9,736 nucleotides of DNA from HRBIN23 sp046294495 (GCA_046294495.1 JBKBKV010000058.1:1-9736), one strand, 5' to 3'. Numbered from the stretch's first letter, positions 1-6,117 are shown. Made by a program: numbers and translations. The notes: a model not told the origin generated them from the letters alone.

Positions 1-117
1 GAGGAGGGATTGCTGAAGACCATTACCTGGGCGCGGGAGCACGTCCAGCATTTGGAGCGCCTCCTTGGCCTCCGCGAGGCACCAGAGAGCCGGTGGGAGG
101 CTCTGGAAAACGGCTAA
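1..117 (+). CDS. C-terminal fragment of an SDR-family nucleotide-sugar epimerase/dehydratase (5' end outside window)
   Basis: Frame 1 is open from the window edge to a TAA at 115-117 and encodes about 38 residues. The stretch EEGLLKTITWAREH resembles the last helix of extended short-chain dehydrogenase/reductase sugar enzymes, where an E-G-L-x-x-T-x-x-W pattern precedes the C-terminus; the same pattern closes the two epimerases downstream (EEGLARTYRWIEGEL in the gene at 1923). The catalytic part is not in the window, so the substrate cannot be told: UDP-glucose epimerase, UDP-glucuronate decarboxylase or dTDP-glucose dehydratase types would all fit. Its place just before a polysaccharide kinase gene supports a role in sugar-nucleotide supply. 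The family call rests only on this short tail. Confidence 0.5.
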   Translation, partial: EEGLLKTITWAREHVQHLERLLGLREAPESRWEALENG

Positions 118-144
118 GAGTTTATAGGAGCCTTTACTCTGAGC
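113..144 (+). other. Imperfect hairpin over the stop codon of the first gene
   Basis: GCTAAGAGT (113-121) can pair with ACTCTGAGC (136-144), 8 of 9 positions, around a 14-nt loop. It covers the TAA stop of the upstream gene. No run of T follows, so it is not a textbook intrinsic terminator; it may be a weak transcript-end structure or chance. The right arm also overlaps the possible -35 of the next gene. Confidence 0.2.
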
Positions 145-161
145 CGAAGTGCTCGTATCTT
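133..161 (+). promoter_or_regulatory. Candidate sigma70-type promoter for the tyrosine-kinase gene
   Basis: TTTACT (133-138, 4 of 6 match to TTGACA) and TATCTT (156-161, 4 of 6 match to TATAAT) are separated by exactly 17 nt. A start of transcription near 168 would leave a short leader holding the AAGAGG ribosome site and the ATG at 192. Both boxes are weak matches, so this is a candidate only; read-through from the upstream gene is the alternative. Confidence 0.3.
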
Positions 162-177
162 TGGTAACATAGAGTGC

Positions 178-183
178 AAGAGG
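178..183 (+). promoter_or_regulatory. Ribosome binding site deciding the kinase start
   Basis: AAGAGG lies 8 nt before the ATG at 192. The alternative in-frame GTG at 174 has no purine-rich site in front of it, so the ATG at 192 is preferred and the protein is six residues shorter than the longest reading. Confidence 0.5.
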
Positions 184-191
184 TGCGTTAT

Positions 192-1793
192 ATGATTGAT
201 CCAGAGCGTGGTATGACAGGCCACGAACCCCCTGGTGAAGGCGAGGTGCAGTCCCTTCTGAGGCGGATCAGCACCGTCGTTGTCAACTGGTGGTGGGTTA
301 TCCTGGCCCCGCCGGTGTTAGCGGGCGTCCTCACCTTCCTCTTCCTCTCCCGGCAGACCCCTATCTACCAGGCCACCACCCTCGTCCTCGTCCAGCAGAC
401 CTCCGGCTCCCCCCTCCTGACCTCCGGGGATTTGCAGACCAGCGCCCAGTTGGCAGGCTTCTACCGGGACCTGGTTACCACCCGACCCGTGCTCCAGCGG
501 GTAGTGGACGAGTTGCGCCTGCCTTACGGCCCTGAAGCGTTGAGAAGAAAAGTAGGGGTTACCAGCAGGCCTGGAAGCCAACTCCTGCGCCTCTCGGTGC
601 GAGACCCCAGCCCACAGGAGGCCGCCCGTATCGCCAACACCCTGGCCGATATCTTCATCACCAAGACCCAGGAGGACCGCCTGGCGGAGATTGCCCGCCT
701 GCAGGCGGCCGCCCAGGCCAGAGGCGTAGCAGACCCGGGGGCTTTGGCCCAAGCCCAACTGCTGGCTATGGGCACCCTGCTGGTGGCCGAGCCCGCACTT
801 CCACCTGGGGCACCGGTGGCACCAGCCAAAGGACGCCTCACAGGCTTGGCCGTTCTGCTCGGTTTCATGGTCGGTCTGGCGGGGGCCTTCGGCCTGGAGG
901 CTCTCAACAACAAGGTCCGCACGCCGGAAGAGGTGGAGGCCCTGCTGGGGGTCCCCACCCTGGGGACAATCTTTCTGTGGAAGGGCAAGGTGGAGGGTGC
1001 CCGCCCTATCTGGGGGCGTGACCGCCCCAAATCCACTGTGGCCGAGGCATACCGCCAGGTGCAGGCCAACACCCAGTTTGTCCTGGCCACCCTCCCACAG
1101 GCCAAGACCCTCGTTATCACTAGCCCCACAGCCAACGAGGGCAAGAGCACGACTTCCGTCAACCTGGCAGTGGCCTTCTCCCAGGCGGGGATGCGCGTCC
1201 TCTTGGTGGATGCCGACCTGCGCCACACCGACCTACACCATTGGTTCGGCGTGCCCAACGAGCAGGGCCTCACCAACCTGCTGGCCGATCCTGCCTTGTC
1301 CCCGGCTGCTTTAGTGAAAGAGACGGGGATAGACCGCCTGCGTTTCCTACCCGCTGGGCCAACGCCCCCCAACCCCACCGAACTGCTGAGCCTCCCCCGC
1401 GCCCAGCAGGTCTTCCGCGCGCTCAAGGACTTGGCAGACATCGTGCTGGTGGATAGCCCGCCTGTCATCCCTGTCTCCGATGCCGTGCGCCTGGCACGCC
1501 TGGCCGATGGGGTAGTGCTGATGGCCAACCCCAGGGTAACGGTGCGGGAGGCGCTGTTGCAGGCTTACCGGGCCATCCGCCAGACGGGAGCGCCTGTGCT
1601 AGGGGTTATCCTTAACGGCTTTGCGGTGCCTCGTTTCCGCTACTACGGCTACGGATACCGCTACGGGTATTACTATTACCACTATGGCTACTACGGCTAC
1701 GGGGCAGAGAGCGATGGGCACAGGACACACCGCCGGGGGTTAGTATATCGTCTCCGGAAAGCCCTGGGGCTGCGCGGTGGTCGCCACTCCTAG
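192..1793 (+). CDS. Polysaccharide chain-length regulator fused to BY-type tyrosine autokinase (Wzz/Wzc/CapAB-like)
   Basis: A 533-residue membrane protein predicted to regulate export and chain length of a surface polysaccharide and to autophosphorylate on tyrosine. In order: a cytoplasmic lead; a first membrane segment (about 34-53, WWWVILAPPVLAGV...); an extracytoplasmic Wzz-type domain of only about 160 residues; the Pro-rich stretch PALPPGAPVAPAKGR (201-215) that typically precedes the second membrane segment (about 216-238); then the kinase domain. The kinase shows a Walker A motif SPTANEGKST (from 311), Walker A' VLLVDADLR (about 336-344) and Walker B DIVLVDSPP (416-424). A tail of 13 tyrosines within 20 residues (484-503) is the expected autophosphorylation cluster. 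The protein is shorter than Wzc of proteobacteria (about 720 aa), mainly through the small outer domain. ATG 192 is chosen over GTG 174 because AAGAGG lies at proper spacing. Neighbouring sugar-nucleotide enzymes support the role. The function call is firm; the polymer is unknown. Confidence 0.9.
   Translation: MIDPERGMTGHEPPGEGEVQSLLRRISTVVVNWWWVILAPPVLAGVLTFLFLSRQTPIYQATTLVLVQQTSGSPLLTSGDLQTSAQLAGFYRDLVTTRPVLQRVVDELRLPYGPEALRRKVGVTSRPGSQLLRLSVRDPSPQEAARIANTLADIFITKTQEDRLAEIARLQAAAQARGVADPGALAQAQLLAMGTLLVAEPALPPGAPVAPAKGRLTGLAVLLGFMVGLAGAFGLEALNNKVRTPEEVEALLGVPTLGTIFLWKGKVEGARPIWGRDRPKSTVAEAYRQVQANTQFVLATLPQAKTLVITSPTANEGKSTTSVNLAVAFSQAGMRVLLVDADLRHTDLHHWFGVPNEQGLTNLLADPALSPAALVKETGIDRLRFLPAGPTPPNPTELLSLPRAQQVFRALKDLADIVLVDSPPVIPVSDAVRLARLADGVVLMANPRVTVREALLQAYRAIRQTGAPVLGVILNGFAVPRFRYYGYGYRYGYYYYHYGYYGYGAESDGHRTHRRGLVYRLRKALGLRGGRHS
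1640..1702 (+). repeat. 15-nt direct repeat in the tyrosine-rich tail
   Basis: CTACTACGGCTACGG occurs identically at 1640-1654 and 1688-1702, offset by 48 nt, which is a whole number of codons. Both copies encode the Tyr-Tyr-Gly-Tyr-Gly unit of the kinase tail. Loss of the intervening segment by repeat recombination would remove 16 codons without a frameshift. Confidence 0.7.
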
Positions 1794-1908
1794 TTAACAC
1801 TGGTGTGGCTATGGGCTACCTGCGTGGGCGTCCCGAACAGTGCCATTTGCTACCGCTCTGGAGGGTGCTGGCCACGCTTGCGTGAACAACCCTTCTTTGC
1901 CAAAACAT

Positions 1909-1916
1909 AAAGGAGG
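1909..1916 (+). promoter_or_regulatory. Strong ribosome binding site for the GDP-mannose epimerase gene
   Basis: AAAGGAGG sits 6 nt before the ATG at 1923, a near-complete anti-Shine-Dalgarno match. The 129-nt gap behind the kinase gene (1794-1922) shows no convincing promoter or terminator, so co-transcription with the kinase gene is likely. Confidence 0.7.
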
Positions 1917-1922
1917 CACGCT

Positions 1923-2909
1923 ATGCCTACGCGCGTCCTGGTTACCGGCGCAGGGGGGTTCATCGGCCACCACCTGGTGAAGTTCCTGGTGGCCAAAGGC
2001 TACTGGGTGCGGGGGGTAGACATCAAACCCCCCGAATACGAGCCGTCCCCTGCCCACGAGTTTGAGTTGCTGGACCTGCGCCGCTGGGACAACTGCCTTA
2101 TCGCCACCAGGGGAATAGAAGAGGTCTACCAACTGGCCGCAGACATGGGGGGCATAGGCTACATCACCGCCTACCACGCCGAGGTAGCCCGCAACAACAC
2201 CCTTATCAACGCCCATATGCTGGAGGCCAGCCGCCTCAACGGGGTCTCCCGCTTCCTCTTCTCCAGCTCCGCCTGCATCTACCCCCAGTTCCTCCAGAAG
2301 TCCCCCGATGTTACCCCCCTCAAGGAGGAGGACGCCTACCCCGCCGACCCTGAGGAGGGATACGGCTGGGAGAAACTCTTCGCCGAGAAACTCTGCCAAT
2401 ACTACCGGGAAGACTTCGGCCTGCAGACACGCATCGCCCGCTTCCACAACGCCTATGGCCCCCTGGGCACCTACGAGGGTGGCAGGGAGAAGGCCCCCGC
2501 CGCCATATGCCGCAAGGTGGCCCTGGCCAGGGACGGCGACGAGATTGAGGTGTGGGGCGATGGCAAGCAGACCCGCTCCTTTATGTATGTGGATGACTGT
2601 GTGGAGGGCATATATCGCATCATGCGCTCCGACTACCCCCACCCCTTGAACCTCGGCACCGACCGCCTGGTAACGGTGGATGAACTGGTAGATATAGTCT
2701 GCGCCATCGCAGGGAAGCGCCTGCGCAAGCGCTACGACCTCTCCAAACCCCAGGGGGTGCGTGGGCGTAACAGCGACAACACCCGCCTTCGCCAGGTGCT
2801 GGGGTGGGAACCCTCTATCCCCCTGGAAGAGGGTCTGGCCCGAACCTACCGCTGGATAGAGGGCGAACTGCGCAAGGCAGGGCGCATCCCGGCACCTGCC
2901 CCTGCCTAG
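1923..2909 (+). CDS. GDP-mannose 3,5-epimerase homologue (plant GME-like SDR)
   Basis: A 328-residue extended SDR enzyme. It carries the NAD-binding TGAGGFIG motif (about 8-15), LAADMGGIGYI, SSACIYP (S116, C118), YGWEK (Y147, K151), GGREKAPAAICRK (K190), WGDGKQTRSF and GVRGRNSDN. From memory of the plant GDP-mannose 3,5-epimerase sequences, these blocks match nearly residue for residue, including the catalytic Cys, the second catalytic Lys and the Tyr/Lys pair. That family converts GDP-D-mannose to GDP-L-galactose and GDP-L-gulose in the cytoplasm. In plants this feeds vitamin C and cell-wall synthesis; here the polysaccharide kinase and a second epimerase next door point to a surface-polymer sugar. 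The start is fixed by AAAGGAGG. The C-terminal tail ends in a short Ala/Pro run with no clear role. Generic annotation as an NAD-dependent epimerase would be less specific but not wrong. Confidence 0.87.
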   Translation: MPTRVLVTGAGGFIGHHLVKFLVAKGYWVRGVDIKPPEYEPSPAHEFELLDLRRWDNCLIATRGIEEVYQLAADMGGIGYITAYHAEVARNNTLINAHMLEASRLNGVSRFLFSSSACIYPQFLQKSPDVTPLKEEDAYPADPEEGYGWEKLFAEKLCQYYREDFGLQTRIARFHNAYGPLGTYEGGREKAPAAICRKVALARDGDEIEVWGDGKQTRSFMYVDDCVEGIYRIMRSDYPHPLNLGTDRLVTVDELVDIVCAIAGKRLRKRYDLSKPQGVRGRNSDNTRLRQVLGWEPSIPLEEGLARTYRWIEGELRKAGRIPAPAPA

Positions 2910-2916
2910 CCACCCC

Positions 2917-3843
2917 ATGCGCGTCCTGGTAACGGGTGGCGCGGGGTTTATCGGCTCCCACCTGGTAGAGCGCCTCCTGCAGGAGGGCCTTCAGGTGGTC
3001 GTGGTGGACAACCTCTCCACAGGGCATCGGGAATTTGTGCATCCCGATGCCCTCTTTTATCCCCTGGACATCCTCTCCCCCAAACTGGCCGAAGTCTTCC
3101 AGACCCACCACCCCCAGGTGGTCTTCCACCTGGCCGCCCAGGCCAGCGTGGTGCGCTCTCTGGAGGACCCGCTAGAAGACGCCCACATCAACATCCTAGG
3201 CTCCCTGAACCTCCTCCAGATGTGCCGGCGCTTTGGGGTGGAGCGCTTCGTCTACACCTCCACCGGAGGCGCCCTCTATGGAGAGCCCCAGCAACTCCCC
3301 TGCCCAGAGACCCACCCTATTATCCCCATATCCCCATATGGTGCCAGCAAGTATGCGGTGGAGGTCTACCTGCCCCTCTTCCGCGCCCTCACAGGGTTCA
3401 CCTACACCGTCCTGCGCTACAGCAATGTCTACGGCCCACGCCAGGACCCTTATGGAGAGGCGGGAGTGGTGGCTATCTTCACCCGGCGGATGCTGGACGG
3501 GGACCAGGTGGTCATCTACGGGGATGGCACCCAGGAGCGGGACTTTGTGTATGTAGGGGATGTGGTAGAGGCCAATATCCTGGCCCTGCGCCAGACCCAC
3601 AGCAAGGTCTACAACATCGGCACAGGGGTAGGCACTAGCGTCAACACCCTGTTCCAGCGCCTGGCCCGTCTCACGGGCTACCAGCGCCCACCACACTACG
3701 CCCCTCCTCGGACGGGAGAGGTGTATAAGATCTGGCTGGATGTGCGCAAAGCGAAAGAGGGCTTGGGGTGGACGGCGCGCACCGACCTGGACAGGGGCCT
3801 GGAGTTGACAGTGCAAGCCTTCCGCACCGCCCGCCGCTTATAA
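2917..3843 (+). CDS. UDP-glucose 4-epimerase-like NAD-dependent sugar epimerase
   Basis: A 308-residue extended SDR protein of the GalE type. It begins with MRVLVTGGAGFIGSHL (Rossmann glycine motif), followed by VVDNLSTG, HLAAQASV, YTSTGGALYGEP (T116 at the usual Ser/Thr catalytic place), PYGASK (Y141, K145) and LRYSNVYGPRQ, then the substrate-side RDFVYVGDV and the YNIGTG segment. Such enzymes interconvert UDP-glucose and UDP-galactose or their N-acetylated or uronate forms; the substrate cannot be fixed from sequence alone, so galE is not assigned. The ATG lies only 7 nt after the stop of the preceding gene and lacks a clear ribosome site, which suggests translational coupling. The gene ends in tandem stops TAA TAA (3841-3846). 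It is paralogous to the preceding gene only at fold level. Confidence 0.85.
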   Translation: MRVLVTGGAGFIGSHLVERLLQEGLQVVVVDNLSTGHREFVHPDALFYPLDILSPKLAEVFQTHHPQVVFHLAAQASVVRSLEDPLEDAHINILGSLNLLQMCRRFGVERFVYTSTGGALYGEPQQLPCPETHPIIPISPYGASKYAVEVYLPLFRALTGFTYTVLRYSNVYGPRQDPYGEAGVVAIFTRRMLDGDQVVIYGDGTQERDFVYVGDVVEANILALRQTHSKVYNIGTGVGTSVNTLFQRLARLTGYQRPPHYAPPRTGEVYKIWLDVRKAKEGLGWTARTDLDRGLELTVQAFRTARRL

Positions 3844-3844
3844 T
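3839..3844 (+). promoter_or_regulatory. Candidate -10 box in front of the Uma2 gene
   Basis: A perfect TATAAT spans the last Leu codon and the stop codons of the epimerase gene, 18 nt before the ATG at 3863. No good -35 lies 16-18 nt upstream; a perfect TTGACA at 3805-3810 is 28 nt away, too far for normal sigma70 use. It may give a weak internal promoter, or simply reflect the TTA TAA TAA codon order. Confidence 0.2.
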
Positions 3845-3850
3845 AAGGGC

Positions 3851-3856
3851 AGGGGG
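3851..3856 (+). promoter_or_regulatory. Ribosome binding site deciding the Uma2 start
   Basis: AGGGGG lies 6 nt before the ATG at 3863 and only 3 nt before the in-frame GTG at 3860. The spacing favours ATG 3863. Confidence 0.45.
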
Positions 3857-3862
3857 TATGTG

Positions 3863-4423
3863 ATGGCTGTGCAGGTCAAGAGGAGGCTGTTCACGGTGGA
3901 GGAATACCACCGCCTGGCCCAGGCGGGTATCCTGGGCGAGGATGACAGGGTGGAACTCCTGGAAGGAGAGATTGTGGAGATGGCCCCCATCGGGAGCCGA
4001 CACGCTGCGTGTGTAAAACGCACCGCTGCCCTTTTCCACGAGCACCTAGGGAAGGGAGTTATCGTCAGCGTCCAAGACCCCATCCACCTGAGCGCCTACT
4101 CGGAGCCACAACCCGACATGGCCCTCCTGCGCCCCAGCCCAGACTTCTATGCCTCCTCACACCCAGAGCCGAGCCACGCGCTCCTGGTGGTGGAAGTGGC
4201 CGAGACCACCGCCTCCTACGACAGGGAGGTGAAGACCCCCATTTTTGCCCGTGCAGGCATCCCAGAGGTGTGGCTGGTGGACCTGGAGAGGGAGAGAATA
4301 GATGCCCTCCCCCACCCCTCGCCCCAGGGCTACCGGGAGGCCCTCACCTTTGGGCGTGGGCAGCGCCTCTCCCCCCTTCTGCTCCCCCATATCTCCCTGG
4401 CCGTGGACGACATCCTGGGGTAG
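3863..4423 (+). CDS. Uma2-family (DUF820) putative PD-(D/E)XK nuclease
   Basis: A 186-residue soluble protein with the layout of the Uma2 family. The N-terminal LFTVEEYHRLAQ is followed by the family hallmark DDRVELLEGEIVEMAPIGSRH (about 27-47). Then come EPQPDMALL (Asp 85 of the PD pair), LLVVEVAETTASYDREVKTPIFARAGIPEVWLVD (Glu 111, Asp 120, Lys 124) and a C-terminal beta-rich tail. These acidic and lysine residues match the PD-(D/E)XK restriction-endonuclease-like core, so the nuclease site looks intact. The true role of the family is poorly known; it is expanded in Cyanobacteria, Chloroflexota and Deinococcus-Thermus. It lies 19 nt after the epimerase gene on the same strand, but a functional link to sugar metabolism is not evident. 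No transposase or terminal repeat is next to it. ATG 3863 is preferred to GTG 3860 on ribosome-site spacing. Confidence 0.85.
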   Translation: MAVQVKRRLFTVEEYHRLAQAGILGEDDRVELLEGEIVEMAPIGSRHAACVKRTAALFHEHLGKGVIVSVQDPIHLSAYSEPQPDMALLRPSPDFYASSHPEPSHALLVVEVAETTASYDREVKTPIFARAGIPEVWLVDLERERIDALPHPSPQGYREALTFGRGQRLSPLLLPHISLAVDDILG

Positions 4424-4433
4424 TGGCCTACCC
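4418..4433. terminator. Small hairpin between convergent Uma2 and dnaJ genes
   Basis: GGGTAG (4418-4423) and CTACCC (4428-4433) form a perfect 6-bp stem with a TGGC loop, covering the Uma2 stop and touching the dnaJ stop codon on the other strand. The gap between the two genes is only 9 nt. A shared bidirectional terminator would be expected here, but there is no T-run on either side, so the call is tentative. Confidence 0.3.
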
Positions 4434-5533
4434 TACCGTTCCCACCAGGGCTTTGCTCTCTTCTGCTCCTCTTCCAGGACCTTTGCCAGCTCTTCAAAGA
4501 GACGGCGCGCCTTAGGGCCGACTTTCTCGGGAACACGCACCTGGACACGCACCACTAGGTCGCCCCGGCGTCCGTTGCGTGCATCCGGCACACCCCTCCC
4601 TTTTATGCGCAGGGTTGCACCGTGTTGGACACCTGGGGAGATAGTAACTTTTGTAGTGCCGCCTTCCAGCAGTGGGACTTCTATCGTATCCCCCAGAACA
4701 GCCTGGGCAATGCTGATGGGCACATCTAACACTAGGTCGTCCCCCTCTCGGCTGAAGAGGGGGTGAGGCTCTACTTCCAGGGTAATGTAAAGGTCGCCTG
4801 CTTGCCCGCCGTTCCAACCTGCCTCCCCCTCGCCCGTAAGGCGCACCTGCATCCCGTTTTCCACGCCCGGGGGGACGCGCACTCTTAGAGTGCGCTTTTG
4901 GCGGAGCAGGCCCTGCCCACGGCATGGGGGGCACGGAGTGGGTATAACCTTCCCCTCGCCCTTGCATGTCCCGCAAGTGGCCACCTGCACAAATTGCCCG
5001 AAGACACTAGCATAGGTGCGTCGCACCTGTCCTGTGCCTCGGCAGTTGCCACACCGTGCTGGGGTGGTGCCCGGGGCACACCGGCTCCCGTTACACGCTG
5101 GGCACACCTCCTGGCGCACCACCGTTACCTCTTTCTCGGCCCCGAAGACGGCCTCCTGGAAGGAGAGGGTCAAATGGGTAGAGAGGTCGGCCCCCCGGGC
5201 TGGCCCGGCCCGCTCCCGCACCCCAAGCCCCCCAAAGAAGGCCTCAAAGATATCCCCCAGTCCGCCGGTTATGTCTACCCCCTCAAAGCCTCGTGCGGCT
5301 GTCCCCTCCAGGCCCATATGCCCGTAGCGGTCATAGAGGGCCCGCTGCTGGGGGTCGGTAAGCACCTGGTAAGCCTCGTTAATTTCCTTGAAGCGTTCAG
5401 GGGCTTGGGGGTCTTTGTTGCGGTCGGGGTGCCATTCCAGGGCAAGGCGACGGAACGCCTTGCGAATCTCCTCCTCGGTAGCATCCCGAGGGACACCCAG
5501 CACCTCGTAATAGTCCCGCTTGGTGGTCGCCAT
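4433..5533 (-). CDS. dnaJ: Chaperone protein DnaJ (type I Hsp40)
   Basis: A 366-residue co-chaperone that delivers unfolded clients to DnaK and stimulates its ATPase. The J domain (about 5-70) has KRDYYEVLGV and the essential HPD triad (35-37). A short Gly/Phe segment follows (about 82-104). A zinc-finger region (144-208) has CPAC, CGNC, CGTC and CPPC pairs. The C-terminal client domains include LRVRVPPGVENGMQVRL and LDVPISIAQAVLGDTIEVP. The first zinc repeat reads C-x-x-C-N-G-S-R-C rather than C-x-x-C-x-G-x-G, with a ninth cysteine. The start is placed at 5533, where AGGGAG precedes the ATG and where family members begin (MATxKRDYYEVL); an in-frame ATG at 5551 overlaps the grpE stop and would add six residues. 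It is last in an hrcA-grpE-dnaJ operon; dnaK is not here. Confidence 0.96.
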   Translation of the reverse strand: MATTKRDYYEVLGVPRDATEEEIRKAFRRLALEWHPDRNKDPQAPERFKEINEAYQVLTDPQQRALYDRYGHMGLEGTAARGFEGVDITGGLGDIFEAFFGGLGVRERAGPARGADLSTHLTLSFQEAVFGAEKEVTVVRQEVCPACNGSRCAPGTTPARCGNCRGTGQVRRTYASVFGQFVQVATCGTCKGEGKVIPTPCPPCRGQGLLRQKRTLRVRVPPGVENGMQVRLTGEGEAGWNGGQAGDLYITLEVEPHPLFSREGDDLVLDVPISIAQAVLGDTIEVPLLEGGTTKVTISPGVQHGATLRIKGRGVPDARNGRRGDLVVRVQVRVPEKVGPKARRLFEELAKVLEEEQKRAKPWWER

Positions 5534-5537
5534 AGGT

Positions 5538-5543
5538 CTCCCT
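5538..5543 (-). promoter_or_regulatory. Ribosome binding site for dnaJ
   Basis: On the minus strand AGGGAG (5543 down to 5538) lies 4 nt before the ATG at 5533. It supports this start over the ATG at 5551, which relies on stop-start overlap with grpE. Confidence 0.4.
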
Positions 5544-5549
5544 AGGGCC

Positions 5550-5555
5550 ATTATA
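5550..5555 (-). promoter_or_regulatory. TATAAT at the grpE-dnaJ junction, possible internal -10
   Basis: On the minus strand a perfect TATAAT covers the grpE stop and the upstream dnaJ ATG. No -35 match is seen 16-18 nt upstream, where the sequence is G/C only. If active it would produce a transcript starting near 5543, able to use only the dnaJ start at 5533. It may equally be a by-product of the TAATG overlap. Confidence 0.15.
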
Positions 5556-6081
5556 CCCCGGGCGGTGCCCCCTGGGCAGGGGGAGACTTCTGAGCACCCA
5601 CCAGGACAAGAGCAGGACGCACGAGGCGTCCGTGGAGCCGATACCCCCGCTGGACGACCTGGACCACCTTCCCAGGCTCCCCATCCACCTCCCCTATAGC
5701 CTGGTGGCAGGAGGGGTCAAAGGGCTTCCCCTCTGCTTCCACCTCGGTAACGCCGTGAGCCTGGAGCACCGCCAGGATACGCCGATAGATCAGGTAAATC
5801 CCCTCTATCCAGGTGAAGCCGTGCAGGGCCGAAGGTAGCGAGGCCAGGGCGCGCTCCAGGTCGTCGGCTACCGCCAAGATGTCCATCACCAGGCCGGCGA
5901 TAGCATATTTGAGCAACTCCTGGCGCTCCTGCTCTACCCGACGCCGGTAGTTAGCCAGGTCCGCCTCTGCCCTCTGCCAGTTGGCCAGCAATCGCTCGGC
6001 CCTGGCCTTGAGGTCGGCCAGTTCCTGCTCCAGCGTCTGAACTGTAGACGCACCACTAGACGCCGATTGCTGGGACTCCAT
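5551..6081 (-). CDS. grpE: GrpE nucleotide exchange factor
   Basis: A 176-residue cytoplasmic protein that releases ADP from DnaK. A polar, Ser/Gln-rich N-terminus leads into a long helix with heptad character (about 15-60, TLEQELADLKARAERLLANWQRAEADL...), which is the dimerising coiled coil. The C-terminal beta domain has the family signature FDPSCHQAIGEVDGEPGKVVQVVQRGYRLHGRLVRPALVLV. Length is typical for bacterial GrpE. The ATG at 6081 has a GGGGGAG ribosome site close in front (2-nt gap) and is preferred to an in-frame TTG at 6099, which has none. The gene lies 36 nt after hrcA, and its stop overlaps an in-frame dnaJ ATG as TAATG, so the two genes are probably translationally coupled. Confidence 0.95.
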   Translation of the reverse strand: MESQQSASSGASTVQTLEQELADLKARAERLLANWQRAEADLANYRRRVEQERQELLKYAIAGLVMDILAVADDLERALASLPSALHGFTWIEGIYLIYRRILAVLQAHGVTEVEAEGKPFDPSCHQAIGEVDGEPGKVVQVVQRGYRLHGRLVRPALVLVGAQKSPPAQGAPPGV

Positions 6082-6117
6082 TGCTCCCCCCACCAGCAAG
6101 TATTGGCCCAGGAGGCT

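Noticed and set aside
318..1226. Long open frame on the minus strand opposite the kinase gene (302 codons), and another at 524-1528
   Set aside because: Their translations are low-complexity and resemble no family, and they lie fully opposite a gene with intact Walker motifs. Long antisense frames are expected in G/C-rich coding DNA.
1794..1922. Gap between kinase and GDP-mannose epimerase as a promoter or small-RNA region
   Set aside because: Only weak -35-like TTGCGT and A-rich segments with wrong spacing were found, and no stable hairpin; only the ribosome site is supported.
1809..2918. 369-codon open frame on the minus strand opposite the GDP-mannose epimerase
   Set aside because: It mirrors a highly conserved gene; the translation is Gly/Val/Ala-rich with no motif. 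Treated as a shadow.
3805..3844. Perfect TTGACA (3805-3810) and perfect TATAAT (3839-3844) as one promoter
   Set aside because: The 28-nt spacing is far from the 16-18 nt needed, so they cannot act as a normal pair. Only the TATAAT was kept, at low confidence.
4898..5545. 215-codon open frame on the plus strand inside dnaJ
   Set aside because: It runs antisense to the J domain and zinc-finger codons, has no recognisable motif and no supporting ribosome site.
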